The position numbers and the translations under genes are program-made. Positions 25,133 to 32,496 of a DNA stretch of 64,000 bases are shown here, piece after piece. The stretch lies in contig CALFPJ010000079.1 of NCBI GenBank assembly GCA_937919655.1, forward strand, positions 1-64,000, written 5' to 3'. The stretch's first letter is position 1, and every line of letters begins with the position of its first letter. The DNA comes from an uncultured Gemmatimonadales bacterium (GTDB lineage: Bacteria; Gemmatimonadota; Gemmatimonadetes; Longimicrobiales; Gaopeijiaceae). The notes under the pieces were generated by a model. It searched no databases. It was not told the DNA's origin and saw only the letters and a program-made list of their open reading frames with translations.

Positions 25133-25411
25133 CTATCTCTTCCTGAACATGGCGAGCATGCGATCCGTGACCATAAAACCACCGATCACGTTGAAGGTCG
25201 CCATAGCGATCGCGGCGATCCCCAAGGCCATTTGTACCCCGCCTTCAGCGCGCGCGGCCACGACGATCGCACCCACGATTGCGATCCCAGAGATCGCATT
25301 GGCTCCAGACATCAGCGGTGTGTGGAGGGTCGGTGGCACCTTGGTGATGACTTCACGACCGGCAAGGGTCGCAAGCACGAACACGTACAGCCCGATCATC
25401 AACTCGCCCAT
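25133..25411 (-). CDS. pntA2: NAD(P) transhydrogenase membrane subunit alpha-2
   Basis: 92 residues. A small subunit with three TM helices, corresponding to the membrane domain at the C-terminus of a fused PntA. Core segments are GLYVFVLATLAGREVITKVP, TLHTPLMSGANAISGIAIVG and AALGIAAIA-type helices, ending MLAMFRKR. The start at 25411 has GGGAG upstream; longer in-frame readings have no support. The split alpha arrangement (separate NAD-binding and membrane chains) is as in Rhodospirillum and many other bacteria. It is encoded between the NAD-binding subunit and pntB. Confidence 0.93.
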   Translation of the reverse strand: MGELMIGLYVFVLATLAGREVITKVPPTLHTPLMSGANAISGIAIVGAIVVAARAEGGVQMALGIAAIAMATFNVIGGFMVTDRMLAMFRKR

Positions 25412-25460
25412 GCGTTCTCCCGAAAATCTATGGTAGGAATGTGTTCTCCGACGTGGACCA

Positions 25461-26600
25461 TCAGCCGGCGTTTTCGAGGCTGGCGCGGACCCGCTCGTTG
25501 CTGACTTCGCCAGCATGAGTGACTGTGGACGGGCCCACGACATCGTTCTCGAAGTCGAGGTTCAAGGCACCCTCGTCGTCAACGAACTCTGACAGCAGCG
25601 TCACGATGTTCTTGGAGTACATCTGGCTGGCATGCACAGGAATCGATCCAGCGATATTCAGGGGTCCAAGGATCTGAACGCCGTGCGCAACGATGGTCTC
25701 GCCGCTCTTCGTCAGGGCGCAGTTGCCCCCGCTCTCCGAAGCCAAGTCGACAATGACCGAACCTGGCCGCATGGAGCGCACCATGTCCTCCGTGATCAGA
25801 AGGGGCGCGTCCCGTCCCGGGATCTGAGCCGTTGTAATCACGATGTCCGCGTTCGATATCGATCCCGCGATAAGGTCGAGTTCCTTCTGATGCTGATCCG
25901 CCGAAAGCTCTTTAGCGTATCCGCCCTCACCTTCCGCGACTACCTCCTCCGCTGACTCCAAGAAGGTCGCTCCGAGACTCGCCACCTGCTCCTTCACGGC
26001 AGGGCGCACATCGAATGCTTCGACGATGGCCCCGAGGCGGCGGGCCGTGGCGATCGCCTGAAGACCCGCCACGCCGGCGCCCAAAACGAGCGCTCTTCCT
26101 GGCCGGATCGTCCCCGCTGCTGTGGTGAACATCGGCAAGAACTTCGGAAGTTGATTGGCAGCCATCAGGACCGCCTTGTAGCCTGCGACGGTCGCTTGCG
26201 ACGAGAGCGCATCCATAGACTGTGCACGAGTGATGCGGGGCACCATCTCCATGGAGATGCCAGTGAGTTTGCCAGCCACGAGCGCACGCACGAGGTCTGG
26301 ACTCGTCAAAGGGCTGAGGAATGACATAAGGATCGTGCCCTCCGCCATCCCTTTTAAGTCATCCAGGGAAGGCGCGTTCACGGCCAGCACGATAGCGGCT
26401 CCGGCCAGCGTCTCAGCCACACCGGATGTGATGGTAGCTCCGGCCTCCTTGAAGTCGGCATCTGAGACACTGGCGGACTCACCCGCCCCGCTCTGAATCG
26501 AGACCTCTAGTCCCTTCTTGATGAGTGCTTTTACTCCCATCGGGACCAGGGCGACCCTGAATTCGTCGGGACGTGTTTCCTTAAGAACAGCGACCTTCAT
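25461..26600 (-). CDS. pntA: NAD(P) transhydrogenase subunit alpha-1 (NAD-binding)
   Basis: 379 residues. The peripheral NAD(H)-binding subunit, homologous to alanine dehydrogenase. It begins MKVAVLKETRPDEFRVALVP (family opening, which fixes the start; GGAGAG precedes it). It carries AGYKAVLMAANQLPKFLPMF, the NAD Rossmann motif VLGAGVAGLQAIATARRLGA, and RPGSVIVDLASESGGNCALT. It is the first gene of the pnt operon, with 49 bases to pntA2. The operon supplies NADPH from NADH at the expense of proton motive force. Confidence 0.95.
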   Translation of the reverse strand: MKVAVLKETRPDEFRVALVPMGVKALIKKGLEVSIQSGAGESASVSDADFKEAGATITSGVAETLAGAAIVLAVNAPSLDDLKGMAEGTILMSFLSPLTSPDLVRALVAGKLTGISMEMVPRITRAQSMDALSSQATVAGYKAVLMAANQLPKFLPMFTTAAGTIRPGRALVLGAGVAGLQAIATARRLGAIVEAFDVRPAVKEQVASLGATFLESAEEVVAEGEGGYAKELSADQHQKELDLIAGSISNADIVITTAQIPGRDAPLLITEDMVRSMRPGSVIVDLASESGGNCALTKSGETIVAHGVQILGPLNIAGSIPVHASQMYSKNIVTLLSEFVDDEGALNLDFENDVVGPSTVTHAGEVSNERVRASLENAG

Positions 26601-26751
26601 GCACGCTCTCCGTGTGGTTTCGAGACGGCTCGGGGACCTTGCGGCGCCCCCATGGTACGGGCCCGCGTGGGGTGGCACAAGCGAAGACCGCACGCAGCGA
26701 TTAGGCCCGTAAGAACATCGCTAAGCCCCGCATTGGAAGCGACCCTTGAGG

Positions 26752-28284
26752 ATGCTCGCAAACGTCCGAACAGCCGCCGTCCACGGTGTAGAGCCGTTCA
26801 TGGTGAACGTCGAGGTCAACCTCGCTTCTGGCTTGCCATCGTTTATGGTGGTCGGACTTCCTCAGGGTGCCGTCCGAGAAGGAAGGGAACGGGTCGCGGC
26901 CGCGCTGCGAAACACAGGCTATCCGCTGCCGCCGCGGAGGATTACCGTCAATCTCGCCCCTGGCGACGTTCGCAAAGAGGGCACGGCTTTTGATCTTCCG
27001 ATCGCAATCGGATTGCTTGCTGCGAGTGGGCGATTGGACCTCGCACGGCTGGCGGGTCACGCATTCGTGGGAGAATTGGGCTTAGATGGATCACTGCGTC
27101 CGGTGCGGGGCGTGCTACCGATGGCCCTGGCATTCCGTGACCAGGGGGTGACCTCGGTGATCGTTCCCGCTGGCAACGCCCAGGAGGCGGGGGTTGTCGA
27201 CGGACTCGTTGTGTTTGGTGCGAGTACCTTGCGCGCCGTCGTGGATCATCTGACGGGTTCAAGCCGCCTGTCTCAGATGACCCTGGACGTGGCTCAGCTG
27301 CTCGCACCCGCTTGCGCCGATGGCCCCGACCTCGCGGATGTGCGGGGTCAGGCTGTGGCCAGGAGGGTTCTGGAGGTGGCTGCCGCTGGGTCCCACAACG
27401 CCATGTTTGTCGGCCCCCCCGGATCCGGAAAGACAATGCTCGCGCGCCGTTTGAGCGGGATTCTCCCTCCACTGACGTTGGAGGAGGCGCTCGAGGTTAC
27501 CCAGGTCCATTCGGTGGCCGGCCGACTATTGGACGGGGGCCCGCTGGTCATTCGTCGACCGTTTCGAGCACCACACCATACCGTGACTGACGCCGGACTG
27601 ATCGGAGGCGGGTCCCCCATCCGGCCGGGTGAGGTGAGTCTGGCCCATCACGGCGTCCTGTTTCTCGATGAACTGGCTGAATTCCGTCGAAACGTGCTGG
27701 ATGTCTTGAGGCAGCCTCTGGAGGAGGGCCTCGTACAACTGTCGCGGGCGCGCGGCGCAGTGCGCTTTCCTGCCCGGATCCTCCTGGTCACGGCCATGAA
27801 TCCGTGCCCCTGCGGCTATTGGGGCGACCCATCAGGGCGCTGCGTCTGCGACCCAGGACAGGTGCGCCGTTACCTAGGCCGTGTGTCCGGCCCGCTGATC
27901 GACCGCATCGATCTACATGTACAGGTTCCTCCGGTCCCGTTTGACAGTCTCTCCCGTGTCAACCAGGGTGAGTCAAGTGCCACCATCCGGGGGCGAGTTA
28001 CGGCGGCGAGACGTATTCAGGAGGCCCGATTCCAGGAGGTGGCCGGGGTCTTCGCGAACGGCCAGATGGGCGCCCGCGAGCTGCGCCGCTGGTGCTCCCC
28101 AAGTCGCGACGTCTCGGCGCTCCTCAAACAGGCGGTCGACCGCCTGGGGTTGTCGGCACGATCTTACCATCGGGTTCTAAAGGTTGGGCGGACTCTGGCG
28201 GATTTGGCGGGTGAGAAGGACGTCCGCGCGGAGCACGTGGCGGAGGCGCTTCAGTATCGATATCTGGACCGGCTCGTGGGATAA
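26752..28284 (+). CDS. comM: YifB/ComM family Mg-chelatase-like AAA+ ATPase
   Basis: 510 residues. ComM is a hexameric helicase that promotes branch migration when transformed DNA is integrated; the family is widespread. The N-terminal ChlI-type domain starts MLANVRTAAVHGVEPFMV, then SGLPSFMVVGLPQGAVREG. The Mg-chelatase AAA+ core has Walker A GPPGSGKT, sensor-like VLFLDELAEFRRNVLDVLRQ and NPCPCGYWGDP. The C-terminal domain has LSARSYHRVLKVGRTLADL. The ATG 26752 is chosen from the family N-terminus; a TTG six bases earlier has GGAAG at better spacing. Confidence 0.93.
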   Translation: MLANVRTAAVHGVEPFMVNVEVNLASGLPSFMVVGLPQGAVREGRERVAAALRNTGYPLPPRRITVNLAPGDVRKEGTAFDLPIAIGLLAASGRLDLARLAGHAFVGELGLDGSLRPVRGVLPMALAFRDQGVTSVIVPAGNAQEAGVVDGLVVFGASTLRAVVDHLTGSSRLSQMTLDVAQLLAPACADGPDLADVRGQAVARRVLEVAAAGSHNAMFVGPPGSGKTMLARRLSGILPPLTLEEALEVTQVHSVAGRLLDGGPLVIRRPFRAPHHTVTDAGLIGGGSPIRPGEVSLAHHGVLFLDELAEFRRNVLDVLRQPLEEGLVQLSRARGAVRFPARILLVTAMNPCPCGYWGDPSGRCVCDPGQVRRYLGRVSGPLIDRIDLHVQVPPVPFDSLSRVNQGESSATIRGRVTAARRIQEARFQEVAGVFANGQMGARELRRWCSPSRDVSALLKQAVDRLGLSARSYHRVLKVGRTLADLAGEKDVRAEHVAEALQYRYLDRLVG

Positions 28285-28362
28285 CGCTCTGCCTCACCGT
28301 ACCGACGATCGGGCGCACACGCGCGTGATTGAATCCCAAGGCTGCTGGCGTGACTTTACCCG

Positions 28363-29340
28363 ATGTCTATAGCACAGCCGTCTGGGGCCGGGGGCCCCGG
28401 GGCAGAGGATGAGCCGCGGCTAGCCTCCGTCCTCGTCGCGTTCGCGGCCATCTACCTCGTCTGGGGGTCGACCTATCTCGCCATTCTCTGGGCCATAGAG
28501 TCGATCCCGCCGATCTTTATGGCGGCGGTCCGGTTCCTCGTGGCTGGCGGTCTCCTCCTGGCCTGGCAAAGACTGAGGGGCGCGCCGCTCGGGACGCTGC
28601 GGCAGTGGAAGGCCGCTGCCATCGCCGGAGGGCTCCTGATCGTAGGCGGCAACGGCGCGGTCGTCGTCGCGGAGCAGTGGGTGCCTTCCGGCCTCACGGC
28701 GCTCCTTGTGAGTTCTGTGCCGCTATGGATGGTGCTCCTTGATACCCTTTTTGGTAGCCGCAGAGCGCCCTCTGGGAGGGCCATTGTAGGGCTCATGGTC
28801 GGCTTCGCAGGTGTGGCTACCCTCGCCGGGTCGCCGGGGGTTGGGGCTGGGGGCCCCCAAGAACTGTTCGGTGGCATGATCGTCATGGGCGGCGCGATGT
28901 CGTGGGCCGCAGGATCGATCTATTCCAGACACGTGAGAGACTTGCCTCCCGCGGGCGTTTGGGTGGCCATGCAGATGCTCTCCGGTGGGGTTCTTTTGGC
29001 GATCGTGTCGGTGGCGCTCGGGGAGCCCGCTGAGGTCGTCATTGCCTCCATCACAGCGAAATCCGTTCTTGCCCTTCTCTACTTGATATTCTTTGGTGCG
29101 ATCGTCGGGTACAGTGCTTACATCTGGCTATTGAGAGTTGTGGCTCCGGCCCGCATTGCCACCTACGCTTACGTCAATCCGGTCGTAGCGATGGTCCTAG
29201 GATGGGCGCTTGCTGATGAGCCCCTCACGGGTCGCTCAATGTTTGCGGCAGCGGTCATTTTGGTTGCTGTGGTGCTCATCACGACCGAAGCCGCTCCCAA
29301 TCGTGGTGTTGTAGCAAGCGGGCGGGCGAGTAGACGTTGA
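28363..29340 (+). CDS. EamA/DMT-family transporter
   Basis: 325 residues with ten predicted TM helices in two EamA repeats of five. VAFAAIYLVWGSTYLAILWA opens the first; the second repeat includes GGMIVMGGAMSWAAGSIYSR and ends with YAYVNPVVAMVLGWALADEP, a typical EamA signature. The wording WGSTYLAI and the overall length fit the YedA-like group of drug/metabolite exporters. The substrate is unknown. Flanked by comM and, after a 215-base gap with nothing recognisable, thpR. Confidence 0.9.
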   Translation: MSIAQPSGAGGPGAEDEPRLASVLVAFAAIYLVWGSTYLAILWAIESIPPIFMAAVRFLVAGGLLLAWQRLRGAPLGTLRQWKAAAIAGGLLIVGGNGAVVVAEQWVPSGLTALLVSSVPLWMVLLDTLFGSRRAPSGRAIVGLMVGFAGVATLAGSPGVGAGGPQELFGGMIVMGGAMSWAAGSIYSRHVRDLPPAGVWVAMQMLSGGVLLAIVSVALGEPAEVVIASITAKSVLALLYLIFFGAIVGYSAYIWLLRVVAPARIATYAYVNPVVAMVLGWALADEPLTGRSMFAAAVILVAVVLITTEAAPNRGVVASGRASRR

Positions 29341-29555
29341 TGGCTCAACCATTGTCTCGTGGGACGGCGGACCCGTAGCTTCGCGCGCTGGTGCGGATCG
29401 ACTGCATAGGGAGTGGGGTGTAACGACAAGGTCCGGGTTCCCGGTGCACACCGAGTATTTCTATACCTTGGAGGGCGGCGACGTGGGTCGTCTACTGGAC
29501 GGCCGGCGAATGAAGCGAAGATCGCCGTCACTTCTGTTACAGGACACGAGACAAC

Positions 29556-30113
29556 ATGCGTCTTTTTATCGGTGTGAATCTCCCCAAGAAAGAGCGCCAA
29601 CGGATTCTCCGCGGCACGAAACCGCTGCTCGAGGGTGAGATGCCGGTCCAGTGGGTCGACATGGACAACTACCATCTGACGCTGAAGTTCCTGGGCGACG
29701 TTCGGCCCAGCCAAGTGGCGCCCATCGAGGCCGCCATGGAGAAGGTCGCCAGCGCGACCCCAGCCTTCGGGACGGATTTCGGAGGCTACGGGGCGTTTCC
29801 TACCATCCGACGCCCTCGCGTGATCTGGCTGGCCATTGATGCAACCCCCGAACTCCGGTGCCTCAAACAAGACTTGGAGTGGGCACTCGGCGATTGTGGG
29901 TTCGAGGCTGAAACCAGGGCTTTCCATCCGCACATCACACTCGGGCGAGCCGACGAGCGGGGTGCCGGAGAGTTCCGAGGCCTCGACCAGGTCATGGCGG
30001 GCATGGATTTCAAGGGCGAATTCAGGGTCCGGACGATCGATCTGATGCGCAGCCATCTTTCCAAGTCAGGGGCCCGTTACTCTCTCGTGTCAAGCGCGAG
30101 GCTCTCCACTTGA
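29556..30113 (+). CDS. thpR: RNA 2',3'-cyclic phosphodiesterase
   Basis: 185 residues, the usual length for the family. It is a 2H phosphoesterase that opens 2',3'-cyclic phosphates on RNA. Both catalytic HxT motifs are present: NYHLTLKFLGDV and HPHITLGRAD. It begins MRLFIGVNLPKKER as in typical ThpR/LigT proteins. It is the first of three closely spaced genes, followed 16 bases later by a membrane-associated protein gene and then an NtrX-like regulator. Confidence 0.93.
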   Translation: MRLFIGVNLPKKERQRILRGTKPLLEGEMPVQWVDMDNYHLTLKFLGDVRPSQVAPIEAAMEKVASATPAFGTDFGGYGAFPTIRRPRVIWLAIDATPELRCLKQDLEWALGDCGFEAETRAFHPHITLGRADERGAGEFRGLDQVMAGMDFKGEFRVRTIDLMRSHLSKSGARYSLVSSARLST

Positions 30114-30129
30114 CGACGCGGAGGGCTCT

Positions 30130-30804
30130 GTGATCAAGAAGTTCGGAACCCTGCTGGTCCTTGTCGCCGTTGCCTACTCAGGCTTCCGCTGGGGCCCCAT
30201 GATCTTTCCGCTTATCGAAGGTGCGCTCGGCATCCAACCGCAGGTGATTGAGGCGCCCAGCGGGGGGCCAAGCCCCGAATTGGCAGAGGCAACGCTCGAC
30301 CGTTTCGAGCAGTTTCGTGCCGGTGAACTGGGTGACCGACTGTCTCTCGGAGGCGATGAACTTTCGTCCTTGGTGCGGTATGCGTTGCCCGGGATCGTGC
30401 CGGAAGGCGTGGCAGATCCTGTTGTGTCGCTGGAGGGAGGACAGGTCCGGGTCTCGGCTCGTGTGGCGGTGAGTGCGTTCCCTCGGCTGCCGCGTCTGGA
30501 CCAAATCTTGGGGCTGTTGCCCGACACCGTCCTCATCGAGATGCGTGGATCCTTGGTCCCGATAGATCAAGGCAATCTCGCGCTGCTGGTGGATCGCATT
30601 CAGGCGGCGAAGATCCCGATCCCGAGCCGGTTGATCTCTCAGGTCTTGGAAGGGCTCGGGCGCCGGGGGCCATCCAGCCTCCCTTCAGATGCGCTCGCGG
30701 TCCCGATGCCAGACGGGTTGGAGTCGGTTTTCGTGCAGCGCGACAGCCTTGTGTTGCTCGCAAAAGCCCCGCGCCCAAGGTCAGAGGGAGGGGGAGGCGG
30801 CTGA
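30130..30804 (+). CDS. Membrane-anchored or secreted hypothetical protein coupled to the NtrX-like regulator
   Basis: 224 residues with a GTG start and GGAGG upstream. The N-terminus MIKKFGTLLVLVAVAYSG is a signal or anchor sequence. The middle, with ELSSLVRYALPGIVPEGVAD and VSLEGGQVRVSARVAVSAFP, is reminiscent of LmeA/DUF2993-like lipid-binding proteins, but the match is by eye only. It ends in a Gly run (SEGGGGG). The stop overlaps the start of the next gene (TGATG), so the protein and the sigma-54 activator are translationally coupled, which suggests an envelope role linked to that regulator. Confidence 0.75.
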   Translation: MIKKFGTLLVLVAVAYSGFRWGPMIFPLIEGALGIQPQVIEAPSGGPSPELAEATLDRFEQFRAGELGDRLSLGGDELSSLVRYALPGIVPEGVADPVVSLEGGQVRVSARVAVSAFPRLPRLDQILGLLPDTVLIEMRGSLVPIDQGNLALLVDRIQAAKIPIPSRLISQVLEGLGRRGPSSLPSDALAVPMPDGLESVFVQRDSLVLLAKAPRPRSEGGGGG

Positions 30805-32165
30805 TGGCGCGCCTATTGGTGGTTGATGATGAGAAGGGTATCCGCAATGCCCTCGTGCAGGTGTTCGAATACGAAGGGCACGTTGTGCAGGCCGCCGAGG
30901 ACGGCCCGGAGGGGCTGTTGGCGGTGCCCTCCTTCCGCCCTGACGTCATCTTCCTAGACGTAAAGATGCCTGGAATGGATGGGCTAGATGTCCTGGCGCG
31001 GCTAACCGCGGAGGCACCGGGGGTCGTCGTGATCATGATCTCTGGACATGGCACCATCGACACGGCGATCGAGGCAACAAGGAAGGGTGCCTATGACTTC
31101 CTGGAGAAGCCCCTAGACACCGATCGATTGCTCGTGACCCTGCGCCGAGCGCTCGAACTTAAGGGCCTGACCGAGAGCATCGCGGACCTGCGAAGTCAGG
31201 TGGAGAGCCGCCATGAGATCGTCGGCTCTTCGTATCAGGTTCGTCAGGTCGTCGAGCGGATCGAAAAAGTGGCCCCCACGGAAGCTCGTGTGCTGATCAC
31301 GGGTGAAAACGGAACAGGGAAGGAGTTGGTGGCCAGGGCCGTGCACCGGCTGTCCCCCAGGTCTTCCGCCCCCTTCGTGGAGGTGAACTGTGCGGCGATC
31401 CCGACGGAGTTGATCGAGTCGGCGCTGTTCGGCCACATGAAGGGCTCCTTCACCGGTGCGGTCGCGGATCGCGCTGGCAAGTTTGAGCAGGCGGACGGCG
31501 GGACGCTCTTTCTCGATGAAATTGGGGATATGTCGCTCGACGCCCAGGCGAAGGTACTCCGAGTACTGGAGCAGGGCGTGCTCACGCGGGTGGGAGGGGT
31601 AAGAACGATCGCCGTGGACGTCAGGGTGATCGCGGCGACCAATAAGGATCTCGACCAGGCGATTGCAGACGGCGAATTCAGAGAAGACCTTTTTTATCGA
31701 CTGAACGTTGTCCCCGTTCGTATTCCGCCCCTGCGTGAGCGTCGAGAAGACGTCCCCATGTTGGTTCGGCACTTTGTGGGCCAGCTCTCCAAGCGGGACG
31801 GCGTGGCCCCCAAGAGCTTCACCAAGGACGCGGTAGATCGCCTTCGTAGTCTCGCCTGGCCAGGCAACGTGCGGGAGCTTCGAAACACCGTTGAGCGGCT
31901 ACTGATTCTCTGCGGCGGCGAGGAAGTTCGGGCTGAGGACGTTGATCTGCTCGTCCCCGGGCGACTTGGAGGACGCTCCGACGCTGGCGCCTTGCTGGCT
32001 TTCGAGACATTCGGAGAATTCAAGGACCGGGCCGAGCAAGCGTATATCATGCACAAGCTCCGTGAGAACGACTGGAACGTCGCGGAAACCGCCCGGCGCA
32101 TTGATATGCCCCGTTCGAATCTGTACAAGAAGATCGAGAGGTACGGGCTGGTGCGGGACGCATAG
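30804..32165 (+). CDS. Sigma-54-dependent response regulator, NtrC/NtrX family
   Basis: 453 residues. In order: a receiver domain (about 1-120) with LLVVDDEKGIRNAL and phospho-acceptor Asp in FLDVKMPGMDGLDV; an AAA+ sigma-54 activation domain with Walker A GENGTGKE, the loop GSFTGA (Ser instead of the usual Ala), GTLFLDEIGDMS (Walker B) and LRELRNTVERLLIL-type linker; and a Fis-type HTH near the end (WNVAETARRIDMPRSNLYKK). The C-terminal sequence resembles NtrX. The likely kinase partner is the NtrY-like protein encoded 9 kb upstream. It implies that RpoN is present in the organism. Confidence 0.92.
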   Translation: MARLLVVDDEKGIRNALVQVFEYEGHVVQAAEDGPEGLLAVPSFRPDVIFLDVKMPGMDGLDVLARLTAEAPGVVVIMISGHGTIDTAIEATRKGAYDFLEKPLDTDRLLVTLRRALELKGLTESIADLRSQVESRHEIVGSSYQVRQVVERIEKVAPTEARVLITGENGTGKELVARAVHRLSPRSSAPFVEVNCAAIPTELIESALFGHMKGSFTGAVADRAGKFEQADGGTLFLDEIGDMSLDAQAKVLRVLEQGVLTRVGGVRTIAVDVRVIAATNKDLDQAIADGEFREDLFYRLNVVPVRIPPLRERREDVPMLVRHFVGQLSKRDGVAPKSFTKDAVDRLRSLAWPGNVRELRNTVERLLILCGGEEVRAEDVDLLVPGRLGGRSDAGALLAFETFGEFKDRAEQAYIMHKLRENDWNVAETARRIDMPRSNLYKKIERYGLVRDA

Positions 32166-32209
32166 CAGTTCGCTGAGCCGCGCCCGTCCGAGTTTCGATT
32201 CCCGCCATT

Positions 32210-32238
32210 TTGCCCATCTTCCGGGGTGTCGGTATACT
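32210..32238 (+). promoter_or_regulatory. Sigma-70-type promoter for the btuB riboswitch transcript
   Basis: -35 TTGCCC at 32210-32215 and -10 TATACT at 32233-32238 are separated by exactly 17 bases, which would start transcription about 5 bases before the cobalamin aptamer. It lies in the gap after the NtrX-like gene. Confidence 0.6.
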
Positions 32239-32249
32239 ACGGGTACATT

Positions 32250-32415
32250 GATGATACGGGTGGGCCATATTGGAAGCCGGTGTGATTCCGGCGCGGCCCC
32301 GCCACTGTAAGAGGTCCGAGTTAACCCTCGGAACGTCTGCTCATGAAGCCACTGGGGCATGTGTCCTGGGAAGGCGGGTAGATGGCCTTGAGCCAGGAGA
32401 CCTGGACCACCCGTC
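32250..32415 (+). ncRNA. Cobalamin (AdoCbl) riboswitch aptamer
   Basis: The conserved core is easy to read: ggaagccggtgtgattccgg, then gcgcggccccgccactgt (the box matching GCGCGGTCCCGCCACTGT of the family), gaagccactggggca, cctgggaaggcgg, and near the 3' end gagccaggagacctg. The closing P1 stem is formed by acgggtgg at 32256-32263 with ccacccgt at 32407-32414. It precedes btuB, a classic target, and is followed by an intrinsic terminator that overlaps the btuB ribosome site. B12 binding should therefore reduce receptor synthesis. Confidence 0.96.
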
Positions 32416-32463
32416 CAAGCCAACATTTCCGTGGGGGAATGGGCGGGTGTTGTGTTTCTGCCC

Positions 32464-32494
32464 CCCGTTCTTCCATGATGAGGAACGGGTTTTT
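32464..32494 (+). terminator. Riboswitch expression platform: terminator overlapping the btuB ribosome site
   Basis: A 9-bp stem (32464-32472 with 32481-32489, one G-U pair) with an 8-base loop is followed by TTTTT at 32490-32494. The btuB ATG begins three bases after the T-run. The 3' arm of the stem contains the only purine-rich candidate ribosome site (GAGGAACGGG), so folding would both terminate transcription and mask translation initiation. Confidence 0.85.
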
Positions 32495-32496
32495 CT

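Noticed and set aside
29341-29555. Short frame MHTEYFYTLEGGDVGRLLDG before thpR
   Set aside because: No ribosome site or homology recognised, and it overlaps the thpR start in another frame.
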